Shown here piece by piece: positions 1 through 11,951 of a stretch of 64,000 bases of DNA. The stretch is from Hyphodiscus hymeniophilus (lineage: Eukaryota; Ascomycota; Leotiomycetes; Helotiales; Hyphodiscaceae). The position numbers and the translations under genes were made by a program. The first letter of the stretch is position 1, and each line of letters starts with the position of its first letter. The stretch spans positions 806,001 to 870,000 of the forward strand of contig VNKQ01000014.1 in the NCBI GenBank assembly GCA_016508695.1, written 5' to 3'. Under the pieces are notes generated by a model that saw only the letters and a list, made by a program, of their open reading frames with translations, was not told the origin of the DNA and did not search any database.

Positions 1-1
1 A

Positions 2-1372
2 GAGCAGAGCGCAAGTGGTGTTGCGTCTACTATCCAACTAGCCATTCCGGGAAGCCCCAAAGTTACTGCTGAAACCAGAGCAGAACTCGAAGTTGGCAAC
101 TCCTCGACAAAGAAGTCTGAAACCGCCAATTGTGGCACGGTCACCGGCTTCGCATCAAAGATGAGCGAGGCACCCTGCGGTATGGTTGGTCCGACTTCTG
201 CTTCCATCTCTCAAAATGAAATCAAAGACTCCACCAAACTCAGAGGATCAATTGTTGGTACGGGTAGTGAGCTCGAAACGATGAAGTCCACCTCATATGG
301 TTTTGCATCCGCCGATATCAACACGGCCCTAGAGCCGCTCTTGAAAGGTACTGAGCCCATCGCCATCCCCCCGACACAGCCCAAGGGTCTCACGGTCGCG
401 CAAGAGTCCGGTTCCATCAATACGAAAGCAGTCGAAGAGTCCACTCCAGATATCCGCCACTATACTCAAGGTGATAAAGTTGCAATCAAATCGAAGCCTC
501 GACCCGAGGAGCCTGATTTCGAGGAGCACCGTCTTGAATCTGTCGAAGCTCACCATAACCTTATCCGCATAATCTGTGACATGGAACCTGAACTTGATAC
601 TGAGGATCTCAACAACACCCTCAAGCAGGCAGAAGCACTCTACGCCGTGGCAAGACTTTACGGATGCGTGCCGCTTGTTCGTCACCACATCATCAACCCC
701 ATATTTGCATTTGGCCGAGAAGAGCTTGTCACGGCTATTCTCGAGGATCCCCCTCGTTGGCTTGTTTTCGCAGCAGGTCTTGAATGCGCTACGATCTTCA
801 AAGAGGCAATCATCCACATTGTAGGATACTATCCTCATTACCCATGGACGAGCATCCCGTGTGCTGAGCTGAACAAATCATGCTTGGATCTCATCTACAA
901 GAAAGTTGGGGAACTCAAAGCACTCAAAGCCTCTGTCGACGCAGAACTACTGATCAGCTCAATCCGTGTCAAAGGCCAGAGTCTCTCATTCTTCAAAAAC
1001 TTCGCCAAGTCTGACCACGAAGCCTGGCTTGCAGTGCAGATCTGGCAGGATTGGCTCCGCCGTTGGATGAACATTGCTAATTTCCGCGTCGGAACTACCT
1101 ATCGTCTCATGGCCATAAGTGGCAACGCGTATCTCGATCCCGAATCCGTTTACGACAGATTGGTCGAGGGTACATCGGACAGCTCAAGTCGCTGGACTTT
1201 GAAGCAGGTGGAGGAAGATCTGAAGATCATGAAGGACTTCGCCCAGGAGGAAGTGCGGCCATTGGTGGTCAACAACAGCATCTCTGACGTGGAGCAATCT
1301 AACTTTCATCATCTTACCTGCACTACCATCGACGACGACGAGCTTCCCTGGGTCCCGAATGACTTGGCTTGA
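2..1372 (+). CDS. BTB/POZ-like domain protein, 5' end outside the window
   Basis: The frame is open from base 2 to the TGA at 1370-1372, so the ATG at 161 is probably internal and the gene starts upstream of the window. The visible part is about 456 residues. Its first ~165 residues are a Ser/Thr/Glu-rich low-complexity tail. The middle, from about EEHRLESVEAHHNL to HHIINPIFAF, has the pattern I associate with the second half of fungal BTB domains (an acidic helix, then a LY-x-VARLYG-like helix), followed by an all-helical region. BTB proteins usually mediate dimerisation or Cullin-3 substrate recruitment; which applies here cannot be told. The downstream neighbour CCL1 converges on it. The domain call is a family impression from sequence pattern. 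Confidence 0.6.
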   Translation, partial: EQSASGVASTIQLAIPGSPKVTAETRAELEVGNSSTKKSETANCGTVTGFASKMSEAPCGMVGPTSASISQNEIKDSTKLRGSIVGTGSELETMKSTSYGFASADINTALEPLLKGTEPIAIPPTQPKGLTVAQESGSINTKAVEESTPDIRHYTQGDKVAIKSKPRPEEPDFEEHRLESVEAHHNLIRIICDMEPELDTEDLNNTLKQAEALYAVARLYGCVPLVRHHIINPIFAFGREELVTAILEDPPRWLVFAAGLECATIFKEAIIHIVGYYPHYPWTSIPCAELNKSCLDLIYKKVGELKALKASVDAELLISSIRVKGQSLSFFKNFAKSDHEAWLAVQIWQDWLRRWMNIANFRVGTTYRLMAISGNAYLDPESVYDRLVEGTSDSSSRWTLKQVEEDLKIMKDFAQEEVRPLVVNNSISDVEQSNFHHLTCTTIDDDELPWVPNDLA

Positions 1373-1818
1373 TTTGTCGAGCATACTTATCCGGGTGGGA
1401 CGAGAATCTTTCAAACATTTTTATTGGGCGACTTTCACGACATGAGAAAATTGCGAGAATGCAAAGGTCGGGAACAACAGAATTAGAGATGCTTCGACTG
1501 CACTCTGAAGTCCCCGCAACAACAACAACTCTGATTATTGCCAGCACTTACGATTTTTCTTTCCGCGCCGATGGGGGGTTTTAATGAGCATTTCATTTTA
1601 TCTCCATATCTCATGACACATCTTCCCCACGCCGTTCTTCATAGGTGTGAACCATTCGTTTGAAGGACATGCCGGAGAACAATCTTAGCGCCTATCACAA
1701 CACCAACTGCACATGTACATTAGCATTATTCTCTCCAAATAAAAAAATCTGTATTCTGTAAACGCCACCCATATGCAGTGATCCCCAACGCCTTGCTAAA
1801 TGACTTCATCCACCCTCT
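1373..1818. other. Convergent 3' intergenic region
   Basis: This lies between the 3' ends of the BTB-like gene (+) and CCL1 (-). It is AT-rich around 1730-1750 (an A-run after CCAAAT), which would suit 3' UTR and polyadenylation signals of either gene. No coding feature is supported. Confidence 0.5.
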
Positions 1819-3003
1819 CTATGACCTTTTCAGTGCCGGTCCGAATAGATTCTCGCCCTCCTTTGCAGATTGCTCCCTCTCTAACTTCCTCTTCTTGACG
1901 ATCTTCTCATCCTCTCCTGCGCCCGCCCTCTTCGCCCGCTGCAAAGCCGTTAGATCCTTCTTTTCCGGGTTTCGACACCTTTTCAACTTTTTCATCAGTG
2001 CAGAGACTTCCTTCCTCTCCACATCCGATGCATCTGAATTGGGCGCCACGGTAGCCATCATTTCTGCGCACTTCTCCACTACGCCCATCACCTTGTTCGC
2101 CATAAGTCCAGACGGATCAACAGAGGCTGGAAATTTACTTCGTATATACCACTCCGCTAGGTCCTTATCTGCTAATAGCAAGGAAGCCATCATGATCTGA
2201 CTCGGCGTGAAATGAAAATACACGTCCGTCAACTGGGCGCTGGTTTTCAAATAGTCATTTGCTTTTGAGTAGGAGTGCTGAGCTCTATTGTCCAAACGCT
2301 GCGGTAGGTCTACCGGTTCCTCTCCTCCAGGTATTGCGGGAACGTTACCACTTGCCAACGCTCGGAGTTCCATTACGGCGCCATCCAGAGCTCGGAAAGG
2401 ATGCCGTACATCGAACGTAAACCGCAGAGCCTGCGTGAGGAGGAATTCGGACGCCAGCACGTCCTCCGCTTTTGTCTTGCCAATTACATTGGCGAATTCG
2501 ACAATGGACTTGTAGTGGTTTTCGGTCTTGGTGGAGAAGTAGAGGGCGGTCTTGAGGATGTCGGCAGGGTGGTAGGTCATGGGCGAGTTCGTGAGATAGA
2601 ATCTTTTGATATATTGAATCGCTGTAGCCTGCCAAAACAGTATGAGAACCGACTTCATATTAATCAGAGGGGCATTGTATACCTTGACGTCGCTAGGAAA
2701 TTTCAAATGGTCCCCCAACTGGCTCGTCTGTCTGCAGTAGAATCTCACGAGCTTCAACTCTTCTTCCACGGTCAAGCAATCAACCTCTCCTTCAGGTGCC
2801 GCGCTCACAGATCGACCTCTCTCTGCATCGCTTGTTTCTGTAGAGGAAACCGCACGCGCTTCTCGGGAGCGTCGTACGGCTTCGCGAACGCGGTCTGCCG
2901 CAAGGCTATTTGTTGATGTACGGAGGGCGAGGAGAGATGAGGGAGTGTAGGACCAAAGGCGGTACTGAGTTGATGTACGGTAACGCTCGTCTTCGGTCGT
3001 CAT
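1819..3003 (-). CDS. CCL1: Cyclin H (TFIIH kinase subunit, Ccl1 type)
   Basis: Cyclin partner of the Kin28/CDK7 kinase in TFIIH, which phosphorylates the RNA polymerase II C-terminal domain in the nucleus. The N-terminus (MTTEDERYRTSTQYRLWSYT) is the typical Ccl1/cyclin H start. A cyclin box follows (VRFYCRQTSQLGDHLKFPSD, then AIQYIKRFYLTNSPMTYHPA), and the C-terminal tail is basic. I place one intron at 2629-2682 (54 nt, GTATAC...TTGGCAG, CTGAT-like branch site inside). It sits in phase 0, is a multiple of three and lacks a stop. Removing it gives about 376 residues and joins DVK to ATAIQY as the family requires. Exons are 2683-3003 and 1819-2628. The start is the ATG at 3001-3003. The family call is strong; the intron rests on its motifs and on continuity of the cyclin box. 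Confidence 0.9.
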   Translation of the reverse strand: MTTEDERYRTSTQYRLWSYTPSSLLALRTSTNSLAADRVREAVRRSREARAVSSTETSDAERGRSVSAAPEGEVDCLTVEEELKLVRFYCRQTSQLGDHLKFPSDVKVYNAPLINMKSVLILFWQATAIQYIKRFYLTNSPMTYHPADILKTALYFSTKTENHYKSIVEFANVIGKTKAEDVLASEFLLTQALRFTFDVRHPFRALDGAVMELRALASGNVPAIPGGEEPVDLPQRLDNRAQHSYSKANDYLKTSAQLTDVYFHFTPSQIMMASLLLADKDLAEWYIRSKFPASVDPSGLMANKVMGVVEKCAEMMATVAPNSDASDVERKEVSALMKKLKRCRNPEKKDLTALQRAKRAGAGEDEKIVKKRKLEREQSAKEGENLFGPALKRS

Positions 3004-3800
3004 GATGGTGGTCCAAGGATATCCTAAGCGTTTGTGTGCTCATTTTTTACGATTAGAACAAAGGTTGTGTTTTCATGTCGTCCTCTGGAGGCCTCGCCGG
3101 CTCAGGATCAACTATTTTCCGTGCCCCTCCTAACCGCCAAGTTGCCATCTCCTTACTCAGAGGGTCATGCCGGAAGACGAAATATTTCAATTCGTTTGCA
3201 TATATCGAAGTTACGTCTCACTCAAAATGGAATCTAAGTAGGTCTGGGAGGAAGACAAAATTCGCGGACTGGTCAACGCATATTGTGCACTTCAGTACTG
3301 CTCAGCAGTTGCCATATTAGACGATGGCCATTAGCTAAAAAGGTCAGGTATATTTCGAGTTACAACACCATTAGCCCTTCACAGTTGATGAGTACCTGCT
3401 CTGATGTGGTTTCTACATACCCTGCACTTCATTCACGGGCCTGGCTCTTATCGAGCTTGCAAAGGATTCTCCAAGGCTTTCCATATTCGTTGCTAAGCAG
3501 CAGAAAGTTATGAGTGGGCTCGCCGAGACCGATCACAAGCCAAAACACAGATAGATTTTTGGACAGCCTACTTCAACCAAGCCAAGCTAGATGGATTGCG
3601 TTATCTGCCTTCCTCGGGCCAATCAGAGCACACCTCGATAAAAAAAATCAAGAGGTGTTCTAATTTGACCGCTAGGTCTTACGATGTTGTGCAGACGAGG
3701 CCAATTATACAGCCTCAAGTTGCTCCTTAATTTTAAGGGTATTCTCAGGTACATAGAACTTTCGACCATATCGCAACGTAGCCACTTCCTCCCCGCTAGC
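3004..3800. other. Intergenic region upstream of CCL1
   Basis: About 800 nt between the CCL1 start and the 3' end of the HAK transporter. It must hold the CCL1 promoter. Short open frames at 3034-3513 have no recognisable similarity and overlap each other in different phases, so I do not call a gene. Confidence 0.4.
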
Positions 3801-6800
3801 TCAAATCTCCTTAACAAAGCCCACCTCGACAAGACTATCAAATGGAATATCCATATCTGCCATTTTCGTACGGCTGTTTTCTCGAATCCACAAGAAGGCC
3901 ATCAACAGAACTCTGCGGAAGATGTTCGTTCCCTCCTTAATCTTCAGCTGTTCCTTTCCCATAATATACACGACCTGTGACTCGGCAGCTTTATTGATCA
4001 TATCAAGCTCAGCTTGGACCTCAGGTGAATGCTCGACAGACAGGGCACTGGATGCCGAAGAACTCTGGTCTCTGGTGATGTAGAGCGAGAGTTGATCAAC
4101 GATCATCCGCCCAAGATTAGGAGACACGACACTATCGGTGTAACCATGTCGGACAGTCATGCGATAACAACCAGGAATCGATGTGCGATGGATAACATAC
4201 CGTTCAGCCTCTGGTATCGAGGGGATTGAAAGCGGACGCATGTGGAAGAACACAATAACCTCTGGACGAGCACGGAATTTCCTTGCAAATTGCGTGAACA
4301 CGATTGGGACCATGTCGCCGACCTTATCGAAGAATATTCCAACACCATTGACTTGGGAGACGGCACCCCCGCCGAAGTTTGGTGACAGTTGGACCTCGCC
4401 GGATGAGGTAGTATTCAGGAGATGCGAGGTTTGGAAGCGGTCTTCTCCTTCGGATGACCATTGTTGCTCTTTGCCAAAGCGCCAGAGGATGAAGATGAAG
4501 GACAATATAGCAGCGAGCAGGATCGTAAACCAAGCACCTGTTGGAACTTTGACTACAGCGGAGGAGAGATAGACCCCGTCTAATGCGCCAAAGGCCAGGA
4601 AGAAGAAGACCACAATCAGAATGTTGACTATCACAATTAGCATCAGCAGATTCTCAAAAAGTCAGCCAGGAGAGGGTGGAAAATGTCCTATTGTCGGAGT
4701 TGAGTGACTTCGGCACATCGCAAGCCGCACATCACTCGGCCTCATGAAAGAAGGCTGAAATGACTTACTCTTCCAAATGACAATCGCAACTAGGGAGACC
4801 AGGCATGTAGTGATGAATGTGACGAAAATGACACAGACCCCGTAAGCATTACCAAGTCTTGTGGTCTATCAGGCGACATGTCAGTATGTGCCGTCGCAAA
4901 AGTTGAAGAAGAATATGATGCTCACATTACTGTACGCTGCTGTAACGACAACAGTGCCAATCATCAACAGCCAGTTCGCAAGTGGCATATAGATCTGGCC
5001 GTGAAACTTCTTTGAAACGTGAACGGTCTTGATATGAGGGAAGTATGACAGGGCCATAACCTGGCTCAAGAGTTGGAAAGCCGCAGTGATCATGGCTTGA
5101 GAAGCGACTATGGCTGCGAGGATGGCAATCACGAGACTAAACCAGAACGATCCTGGTATAACCGTGTTGAAGAATGGGTTCGTATATGCTGTCTCAGAGG
5201 CATCGTGAGAAATATAGGCGGCTTGGCCGATGTAAGCCAGCAATAAGCAGGGGAAGGTGAACGCAAGCCAAGAGATTTGGATAGCCCGTTTACTGAAAGC
5301 GCCGAGATCTGCGTAGAGAGCTTCGACTCCAGTGAAAGCAAGCAACAACCCGCCAAGGCTCCTCCATCCTGCCTCACCATTCCTTACCAGATATGATCCG
5401 GCGAAGAAGGGCGAGAAGGCTTTCAAGACCGAGTGGTCAAACTTCGCAAGATTGTAAATTCCACAGATGCCACTGAGGGCACAGGTAAGCGAATGAAAGA
5501 TGAAAACAAGAATAACTTACTTAAAAAGCAGCCAAATGATGACGATCGGCGCGAATGAGGTGGCAATTTTCGTCAATCCAAAAGGCTGAATGGCGAAAAG
5601 AACTACCAAAATAGCACATGTAGATCCAACAATGGTGGCGCTCGATATATCCGGGTGTACAACTTCGATGCCTTGAATTGCTCCAAGAACACTTTGAGCT
5701 GGAGTGAGAACACCGTCGGCCATGACCAGGGAAACACCCAAGACGCCAAGTACTTTGAGGGCAATCCGCGCTACTCGAGAGTTCTCTAGGAAGGACCTTA
5801 TGCCATTGTTCACCGGTTTCATGTCACCTGTCAAGTGACGCTCCAGCCTCATCATGCCCACACTGTTCGGGTCTCGTCGGACAATGTTGGCACTGAAAGA
5901 TAAAAAGATTAGCCATGCAGCTCCCAGAAACAATCCGCAAGCTCAACGGCGCTGAAGACACTCACTATCTGGCCAGCAAGCTATACAAAGCAAAAGTACC
6001 TCCTTCTCCGTCATCATCAGCTGATAGCACGATGAACATGTATTTGATCGAGACCATAAGGGTCAATGTCCATATAATAATGGAAAGAGCGCCGACAAGA
6101 TCATCGTAAGAGGGTTCTGGTGAGAAAGTAGATGTCAGTCGTCATTCGCCCGATTTTAAGAGACAGTCATAGTAGTGCCCTTCTATCAAAAACGTTTTCT
6201 CGCACCGAGATTTGTGGGAAGAAGTTGAGACTTACGACTTGTAAACGTCGAGGAATAGACATAAAGCGGGGAGGTTCCAACTGCAATGGAATTGGGAGTT
6301 AGCATGACTTTTTCTGGAATGATCAAAGAAAGTTGCAATGACAGAGGCAAGTCTTGAGAGGTAATTCATGTCTCAGAGCTCTCCGAACAGCTCAAAAGAG
6401 GGCCAAAGACTTGAGAACACTCACTGTCGCCGTAAATTGTACCGGTGCTCTGGTAACTACAGAACGAAATCAGCATGAAGTTACGGCAGATTGTCGTTCG
6501 AAAGCAGAAAGGTCCGTTATGACCAGGAATGCGTCTACCAGTAGAATTTTCGTCAGAAGGAGTACTTACGCCAACCATACCAGCATCCAACCATGATATG
6601 TCTGTGAGCAGTTAGCTTTCGGCCAGAAATCAAGACATGATCCACCGGAAACCACATTGACGGCACTTGATGCTGAGGAGCGGCAATTAGGATTGAACTT
6701 GCCTGCTTTTTCTTCATATTCCTGTCGTCGTTGGCAATACGGGCGGCTGTGTCCTCTGGGTCATGGACAGACTTTTCGTAGGACACCGGGTGCCCTTTGT

Positions 6801-6888
6801 TACCGGCAGAATAGACAGATACTTTACTTGCAGACATAACTGGATTTATGCCCTCATCAAATTGTATGGATTTGTCGGGTTCAACCAT
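3801..6888 (-). CDS. hak1: High-affinity K+ transporter, HAK/KUP family
   Basis: Plasma-membrane K+ uptake protein of the KT/HAK/KUP family. Nine exons join in frame: 6703-6888, 6570-6601, 6425-6456, 6236-6280, 5966-6116, 5521-5892, 4926-5472, 4769-4865 and 3801-4627. They give 762 residues, normal for fungal HAK proteins. Diagnostic motifs appear only after splicing: YGDIGTSPLYVYSSTF at about 80-95 (exons 3-4) and ADDDGEGGTFALYSLL at about 131-146. RYANIVRRDP, FAPIVIIWLLFNGICGIYN and GALDGVYLSS follow, then a cytosolic C-terminal domain. About a dozen hydrophobic helices are present. All introns are GT-AG except intron 1 (6602-6702), which starts GCAAGT after CAG, a typical GC-AG intron. Start is the ATG at 6886-6888. 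Exons 2 and 3 are only 32 nt each, so automated gene models may miss them. Confidence 0.93.
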
Positions 6889-8324
6889 TGCGACGTTTTT
6901 CTGCGCAATTCGGTTGATCGATGTTCAAAGACGTAACTCGACAAGAATCGGTGAGAGTAGGGCACACACGAAAAAGGCGATCAACGTGAAGAACTGATGC
7001 AAGAAGAATTTATGCGGGAGCGCATGCAACTTATGCTTTCCTGACCTACCTATCCTCTCTGGTGCGAGTTGTGAGCGAAAGTGCGGCCCAGCGCCGTGGT
7101 CAAGGGAAATTTGACAGCTTATTTGACGACTTATCCACTTCTGTCAAGAAGGCGAGTTGACATATGAAAAATGATAACAAAAATCAAGCAAAAAGGGAAT
7201 ATTACAGCCACGCCGTTGCTATCGTCGAAACCAGATTCGAGGAGGCCAAAATGCCTCATGACGAGATTACGTTGTGGAGTCAGTTGGTGAGGGATTTAAA
7301 TGCCTCCTCAAAGCGAGGTAGATCCATGATCGACAAATCTCGACGCGGTTGAGGCTTTCGCCGCACGTGCTATAATGTAACCAGCATGCAGTATTTGCAG
7401 TGGTAAAGCAGGGAGTTTCGCCGCTTAGCTACGGACGAAGTGAATGAGCCCATATCAAGTGAAGGCTGAGGTACGAGTAGGTGATGAGGTTATGGAGGAT
7501 AGTCGGTCTCACCACACGGCCATACTGAACAGCTACTGTAAGCCATAAGCACATGGCCCGCCACAGTCTCATGAATCCGTAAAGACTGTGGAGAGGATTC
7601 GATAATAAAGCAAAGGAATGAGAGGGCGCTTGAGAGACGTGGGTGAGAAGAGGACTAGACGTGGAAGCTTGGGGATGGCTGCATGCGTTTCGCTTAGAGT
7701 CTTGATCGATTTAGCAGCAAGCTGATTGGATACAAAGTAACGCAGCAATTTCATCAGCTTGAAGAAGCTTCTGCTTTATTTGAACGGAGTGGTATTCGAT
7801 TTCAAAGATTATCAAAAAGTATATGGTTCAACATGACTCCTCTAATGAAAGCTTGAAAGCTTGGCCAACTATGGTTAATTAGTCCAGAGGAACTGCTCCA
7901 TCATTTCTGAGATCGGAAACTGGATTCCTATTACACATGCTTGCCGTTCAAAGTGTTCCATACTCACGCATCGGTGCCTTGCGACACTCCAAACTGCCCG
8001 AAATTTTGATAGTAGGTATTTCAAATGCCAATTCGCTCAAATTTGGCCCGGTTCAAAGCGAATGACCCTGACCTCCATTCCTAGTTCCCAATCGGCCATG
8101 ACATCTCGATGACCCAAATAAAGAGGAAATGAGAAACGTAAATATTAGGAACTTCTTGGCAGCTAAAATGTTGCATACAGGGAGTATTACTCCTCATCGT
8201 TATCATTCTGCTTCCGCTTGTAAATACTTGAGTATTTTACATACACCCAAAGCCTTGGCCCCGTGCCACCGTGCTATACGCGGGTGTCATATTAATCCCT
8301 TAACGCCAAACGCCACCTCCAAGC
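6889..8324. other. Intergenic region with the HAK promoter
   Basis: About 1.4 kb between the HAK start and the 3' end of the next minus-strand gene. It should hold the HAK promoter and 5' UTR near 6890-7150. The small open frames at 7164-7352, 7569-7754 and 8129-8401 show no recognisable family. Confidence 0.4.
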
Positions 8325-11300
8325 CTAGTTACCCCCGCCCATTCCATTACCATTGTTATTTATTGACATGCCTCCATATCCGTTCACGTCCAGATTGCTA
8401 AATATATCATCATTTATATCAGGTGCTGGGATGTTGAACGGTAGAAGCCAAGCACTGCTAGACTCAGCTCCAAATCCACTGGTCATGCCTCCCATTTGCA
8501 GATCCCATGAGTTGCCGCCGTCAAGCATATTTTGTGAATTGAGACCTGGTGGATCCATACCAGCGTATGCACCGAACACCAATTGACGATCGAGTTGGGG
8601 TAGCATGCCTTGTTGATGAGGAGGGAGCAAAACATCGTTGCTGTAGTAGGGAGCCTGGTTGTACATATTTACAGGTGTGGTAGGGCTCATTTGGTTGTAG
8701 GCGTGGGAAGCTGCAGGAGCACTGTTCTGTATCTGTTGCCCCAGAGGTATATTATGTAAGTTCGTGTTGACGGGGTCTGAGCGCTCCTGCCGTGTTGCTG
8801 CAGCTTTCTTCGTTTTCCGTTTGTTAGATTTCGGGGTTCCGCTCTGTGTAGGGACAGGCTCAAGAGTGTGGAAGAACTCTTCCACAGTGTGATAATCAGA
8901 TTTCTGTTCCAGTACTGCATCTTCGCCCTTCTCCTTCTTAATCTCAGCAGCGGGATCCTCGAAATCGGATTGCGATACGCCATGAGGATATTGGTCGAAC
9001 CAGTCTCCGTATTGAAAAACGGACTTTGATGACGCATCATTCGAACCACTAGAGCCTCTCATTGAAGCATCTGCACAGTTCCGATAAATTACCTTCAAGT
9101 TCTCTGACATGAAATGAAACATTCCCCAGTATCTCTTCATTTTCGACATGTATTTCACATTTATGGCGAGATTTTGCTTCGACGCGGACTCCATCTGCGG
9201 ATTTTTGGAGAAAATTCCAAAAATATGGACCGTACTCGCAAGAAACGCACAGTAGCCAGTGAAAGGCGCCGTGATGAAATGAGCCTCGCCATCCTTGAGA
9301 ATCGCAGAAATCCTGTTCGCTGCTTCGAACGATTTTGCTCCAGCTCTCTTCACGAATTCTTTTGGAGCACCTTCGGGTCCGCGACCTCCAGGAACGCCAG
9401 GCACGGCAAATCGATTCGTGAATAGTGAGGATTGTTGGATAGAAATATGAAGAAACAAGAACTGGGTTGCTAGACTTTCCGTCTCGTGTGCTCGAATGTT
9501 CTCTTGAGAAAACTTGAGAGAGTCCGGGAGCGACGATTCAAATGTGTCAGTTTCCTTTAATAGAGCGGCAAACCCAGACTCTGAATGCCAGACAGCAAAG
9601 GGGTCTTGTTCTCTACCACCGAGGTTGAGGTAGTTGATAATCCGTCCCCAAAGTGCAATCGAGCGAACCATGTAGGCTGCAACACCCATGTTATCTTTTG
9701 CATGGGACAATTCGCCATTACCCGACGGCACAGGATGTACCACCTTTCCCTGAAGATTTTCGGTCGGCCCCGGCATGTCCATCTGAAATAACTTCTCCTT
9801 GATCGGTAAGGGTATCTTCATGTCCATTTCTTTGACAAACGTAGGCCGGTCAGTTCCCGACGAGTTGAACCTATCCATCAAGAAGCACGCCCACATCGTT
9901 CTTCGACGAATCTCACGATCAATGAAGCTTAGCGCCACCTTGTCATTGCGCTTCGATGGGTCATAATCGAGGTCCTTATGCAGCTGCAAAGCATAAGCCA
10001 TGCGGATAGCTTGTCCACCCAGTGCCCAACTCCGACCACCTTGACAAGTGCCAAACTCATGGAGACCAAGGATAAGCAAACACGTCAAAATGGTTATGTT
10101 AGGCCAGTCGTATCGCTTTGTGACAATGTCACGTGCTTCGGCGGCCCAATCCTCTCCCCTCAAAAAGGCCGGGGTTGTGTTGAGCTTGGGATGCGTCGAA
10201 AAACGCGCGGAAACTGCACATACAGCAAGTATGAGAACTGGAGGTACTGTTCCAGCTCTGTGAATGGAATTAGCAGCGATCGCAAAGGTGAACAATGAGA
10301 GTAGACACTCACTTCAACTTTCTCATAAAGCTTGGCTTGTGCAGCACATGATAGGTTTGGCCATAAATGTTTTCAAAGAAAACTTCGGAGAGATGTTCTT
10401 GGATATCCTTTGGTGGCAAAGCCTCAGCACCCTCTGAGAGTAATTTACTTTCTGCAGCTTCCTGTATCATCAGTGACGAAGGTATCGACCCGTCTTCTAA
10501 ATGCGATTTTGACACAGATTTTGACCAATTATCTAGTTCTGCACCGAAAGCTTCTTCAGCTGCTCGCTTCTTGCTTGTTGAATGGCGAACTGGGACTGTT
10601 CCTGGAATCGCTGGCTTTACCGCAGCCCTTGTGACTGAAACTGTATTATCTTGCTCTTCCTTTGGCACGATCTTGATAATACGCTCCTCCATCCTTTTTA
10701 ATCTCTTGTCAAGCATGGCCATGTAATCCGTGCGCGGAGCGGCCTTTCTCGTAGTTACTTTGTATACGCATGGGATGCGGGATCGAAGGCAGTGTTTGCA
10801 GGCGGGCTTTTCTCCAGAACATCGTATCTTCTTCCTCCGACACGCTATACAGGCCAAAGGAAGCCTCTTCCTCTCTTTCCCCGCCTTTGTCTTTAGCTCG
10901 CTCCAAGGTGGTGTAGGGCCATTCTTCTCCTCCTTCGTTCGACTGCCCAGGTCGCTACCGTCAAGAGCTCCCCCACTGCTTAGTCCAAAATCATCATTGT
11001 ATCCACCATCCATACCACCTGTACGGTTGCTGATCGGACTCGCTTCCTCTGAGCCACTCAGGCTTGCGTTTCCATGTCCGATTGTCGCACTACCACTAAA
11101 GCTCGCTCGTGGTATTGGCGCCATAGAAGTCATAGAGCCTCGATGATCTGAAGAGGCAACGTGCCCGGACAGGTTATATGGATCCGCCGCATTCTCTATT
11201 TTTGAATCGCCGGCAGGTAAGCCATTATCGGGATAGCGGAAGGCAAAGTCTGCGAATTGCGGGTTGCCGACGACATCGAGATGAGGCTGACTGGGAGAAA

Positions 11301-11463
11301 GGATAGAGTGGTTTTGCGTATGTTGACTGCCATTCATCATGTATTCCGCCAAGTTGGGGGGGTCAGTGTGCATCGACGCAGCTGTCCCCGTTTCGTTGGC
11401 CGGCGTTTCATAGCTCGTAGCACTGCGTGCATAGAAATTGACAGGCGCCTGACCTGAGGACAT
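8325..11463 (-). CDS. Zn(II)2Cys6 transcription factor with fungal-specific TF domain
   Basis: Putative nuclear, DNA-binding regulator of 1027 residues from two exons (10313-11463 and 8325-10257), separated by a 55-nt intron (GTGAGT...TTCACAG). The first ATG in frame is at 11461-11463; the frame is open 15 codons further upstream but without an ATG. Residues 1-200 are Ser/Gly/Asn-rich. A binuclear zinc cluster lies at C205, C208, C215, C222, C225, C232 (C-x2-C-x6-C-x6-C-x2-C-x6-C), followed by a basic linker and a short dimerisation-like helix (YMAMLDKRLKRMEERI). The middle region (about 360-650, with FFENIYGQTYHVLHKPSF and IRRRTMWACFLMDRFNSSG) is the fungal_trans domain. The C-terminus is rich in Gln, Asn and Gly, ending NNNGNGMGGGN. 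The target pathway cannot be read from sequence. A hAT transposon sits 488 bp upstream of the start codon. Confidence 0.88.
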
Positions 11464-11951
11464 CACTGTACCCAGGTGGAAGGCTTGAAGCTGAGCGCCT
11501 TCTTTCACCTCGTCCTTGTAATCAACGATCTAAGTCGTGTTCTTTCGTTCTTGACACCAATCCACCATAATCACGTTGCCTTCATTGCTCTGCACGGTAT
11601 ATATCTCTCCCGATATGCGCAGGCGCACTATGAATCAATAAGAGTCAACTGTACAGGTGTCTGGTGTCGGATTGACGTATTGTCGTCACAAAATGCTGAG
11701 TTCTGCTGCTGGCAGCTGAGAGGGTGGAGAAGATTGCACTATGACTTGAGCCGCGAATACAACATCAATCCAATGTCGTTGCAGATGCTGTTGAATGTGT
11801 GTCTGGGGAGTTTGCGGTTAGGGTTATTGAGGCGATTAGGTCGTCGATGTAATAAGCGGAGTAAGTAGTTGGATGGGTGGTTCCGGCGTCAGAACGTTAC
11901 GGCTAGCTTGGTGTGGAGTCGGTGGTGCCTCTGGCTCTATGGGGGTGTGTA
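11464..11951. other. Promoter-side region between the regulator gene and the hAT element
   Basis: This 488-nt stretch is all that separates the regulator's ATG from the transposon, so it probably holds the core promoter and 5' UTR. The sequence is of ordinary composition until about 11940. The last 8 bases, GGTGTGTA (11944-11951), are the left copy of the target-site duplication. Confidence 0.5.
11944..11951. repeat. Left 8-bp target-site duplication of the hAT element
   Basis: GGTGTGTA directly abuts the left terminal CAGGG and is identical to 15054-15061. Confidence 0.93.

Noticed and set aside
11464..11508. Upstream extension of the first Zn2Cys6 regulator
   Set aside because: The frame is open but has GTG, not ATG, at its beginning. 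The first ATG is at 11461-11463.
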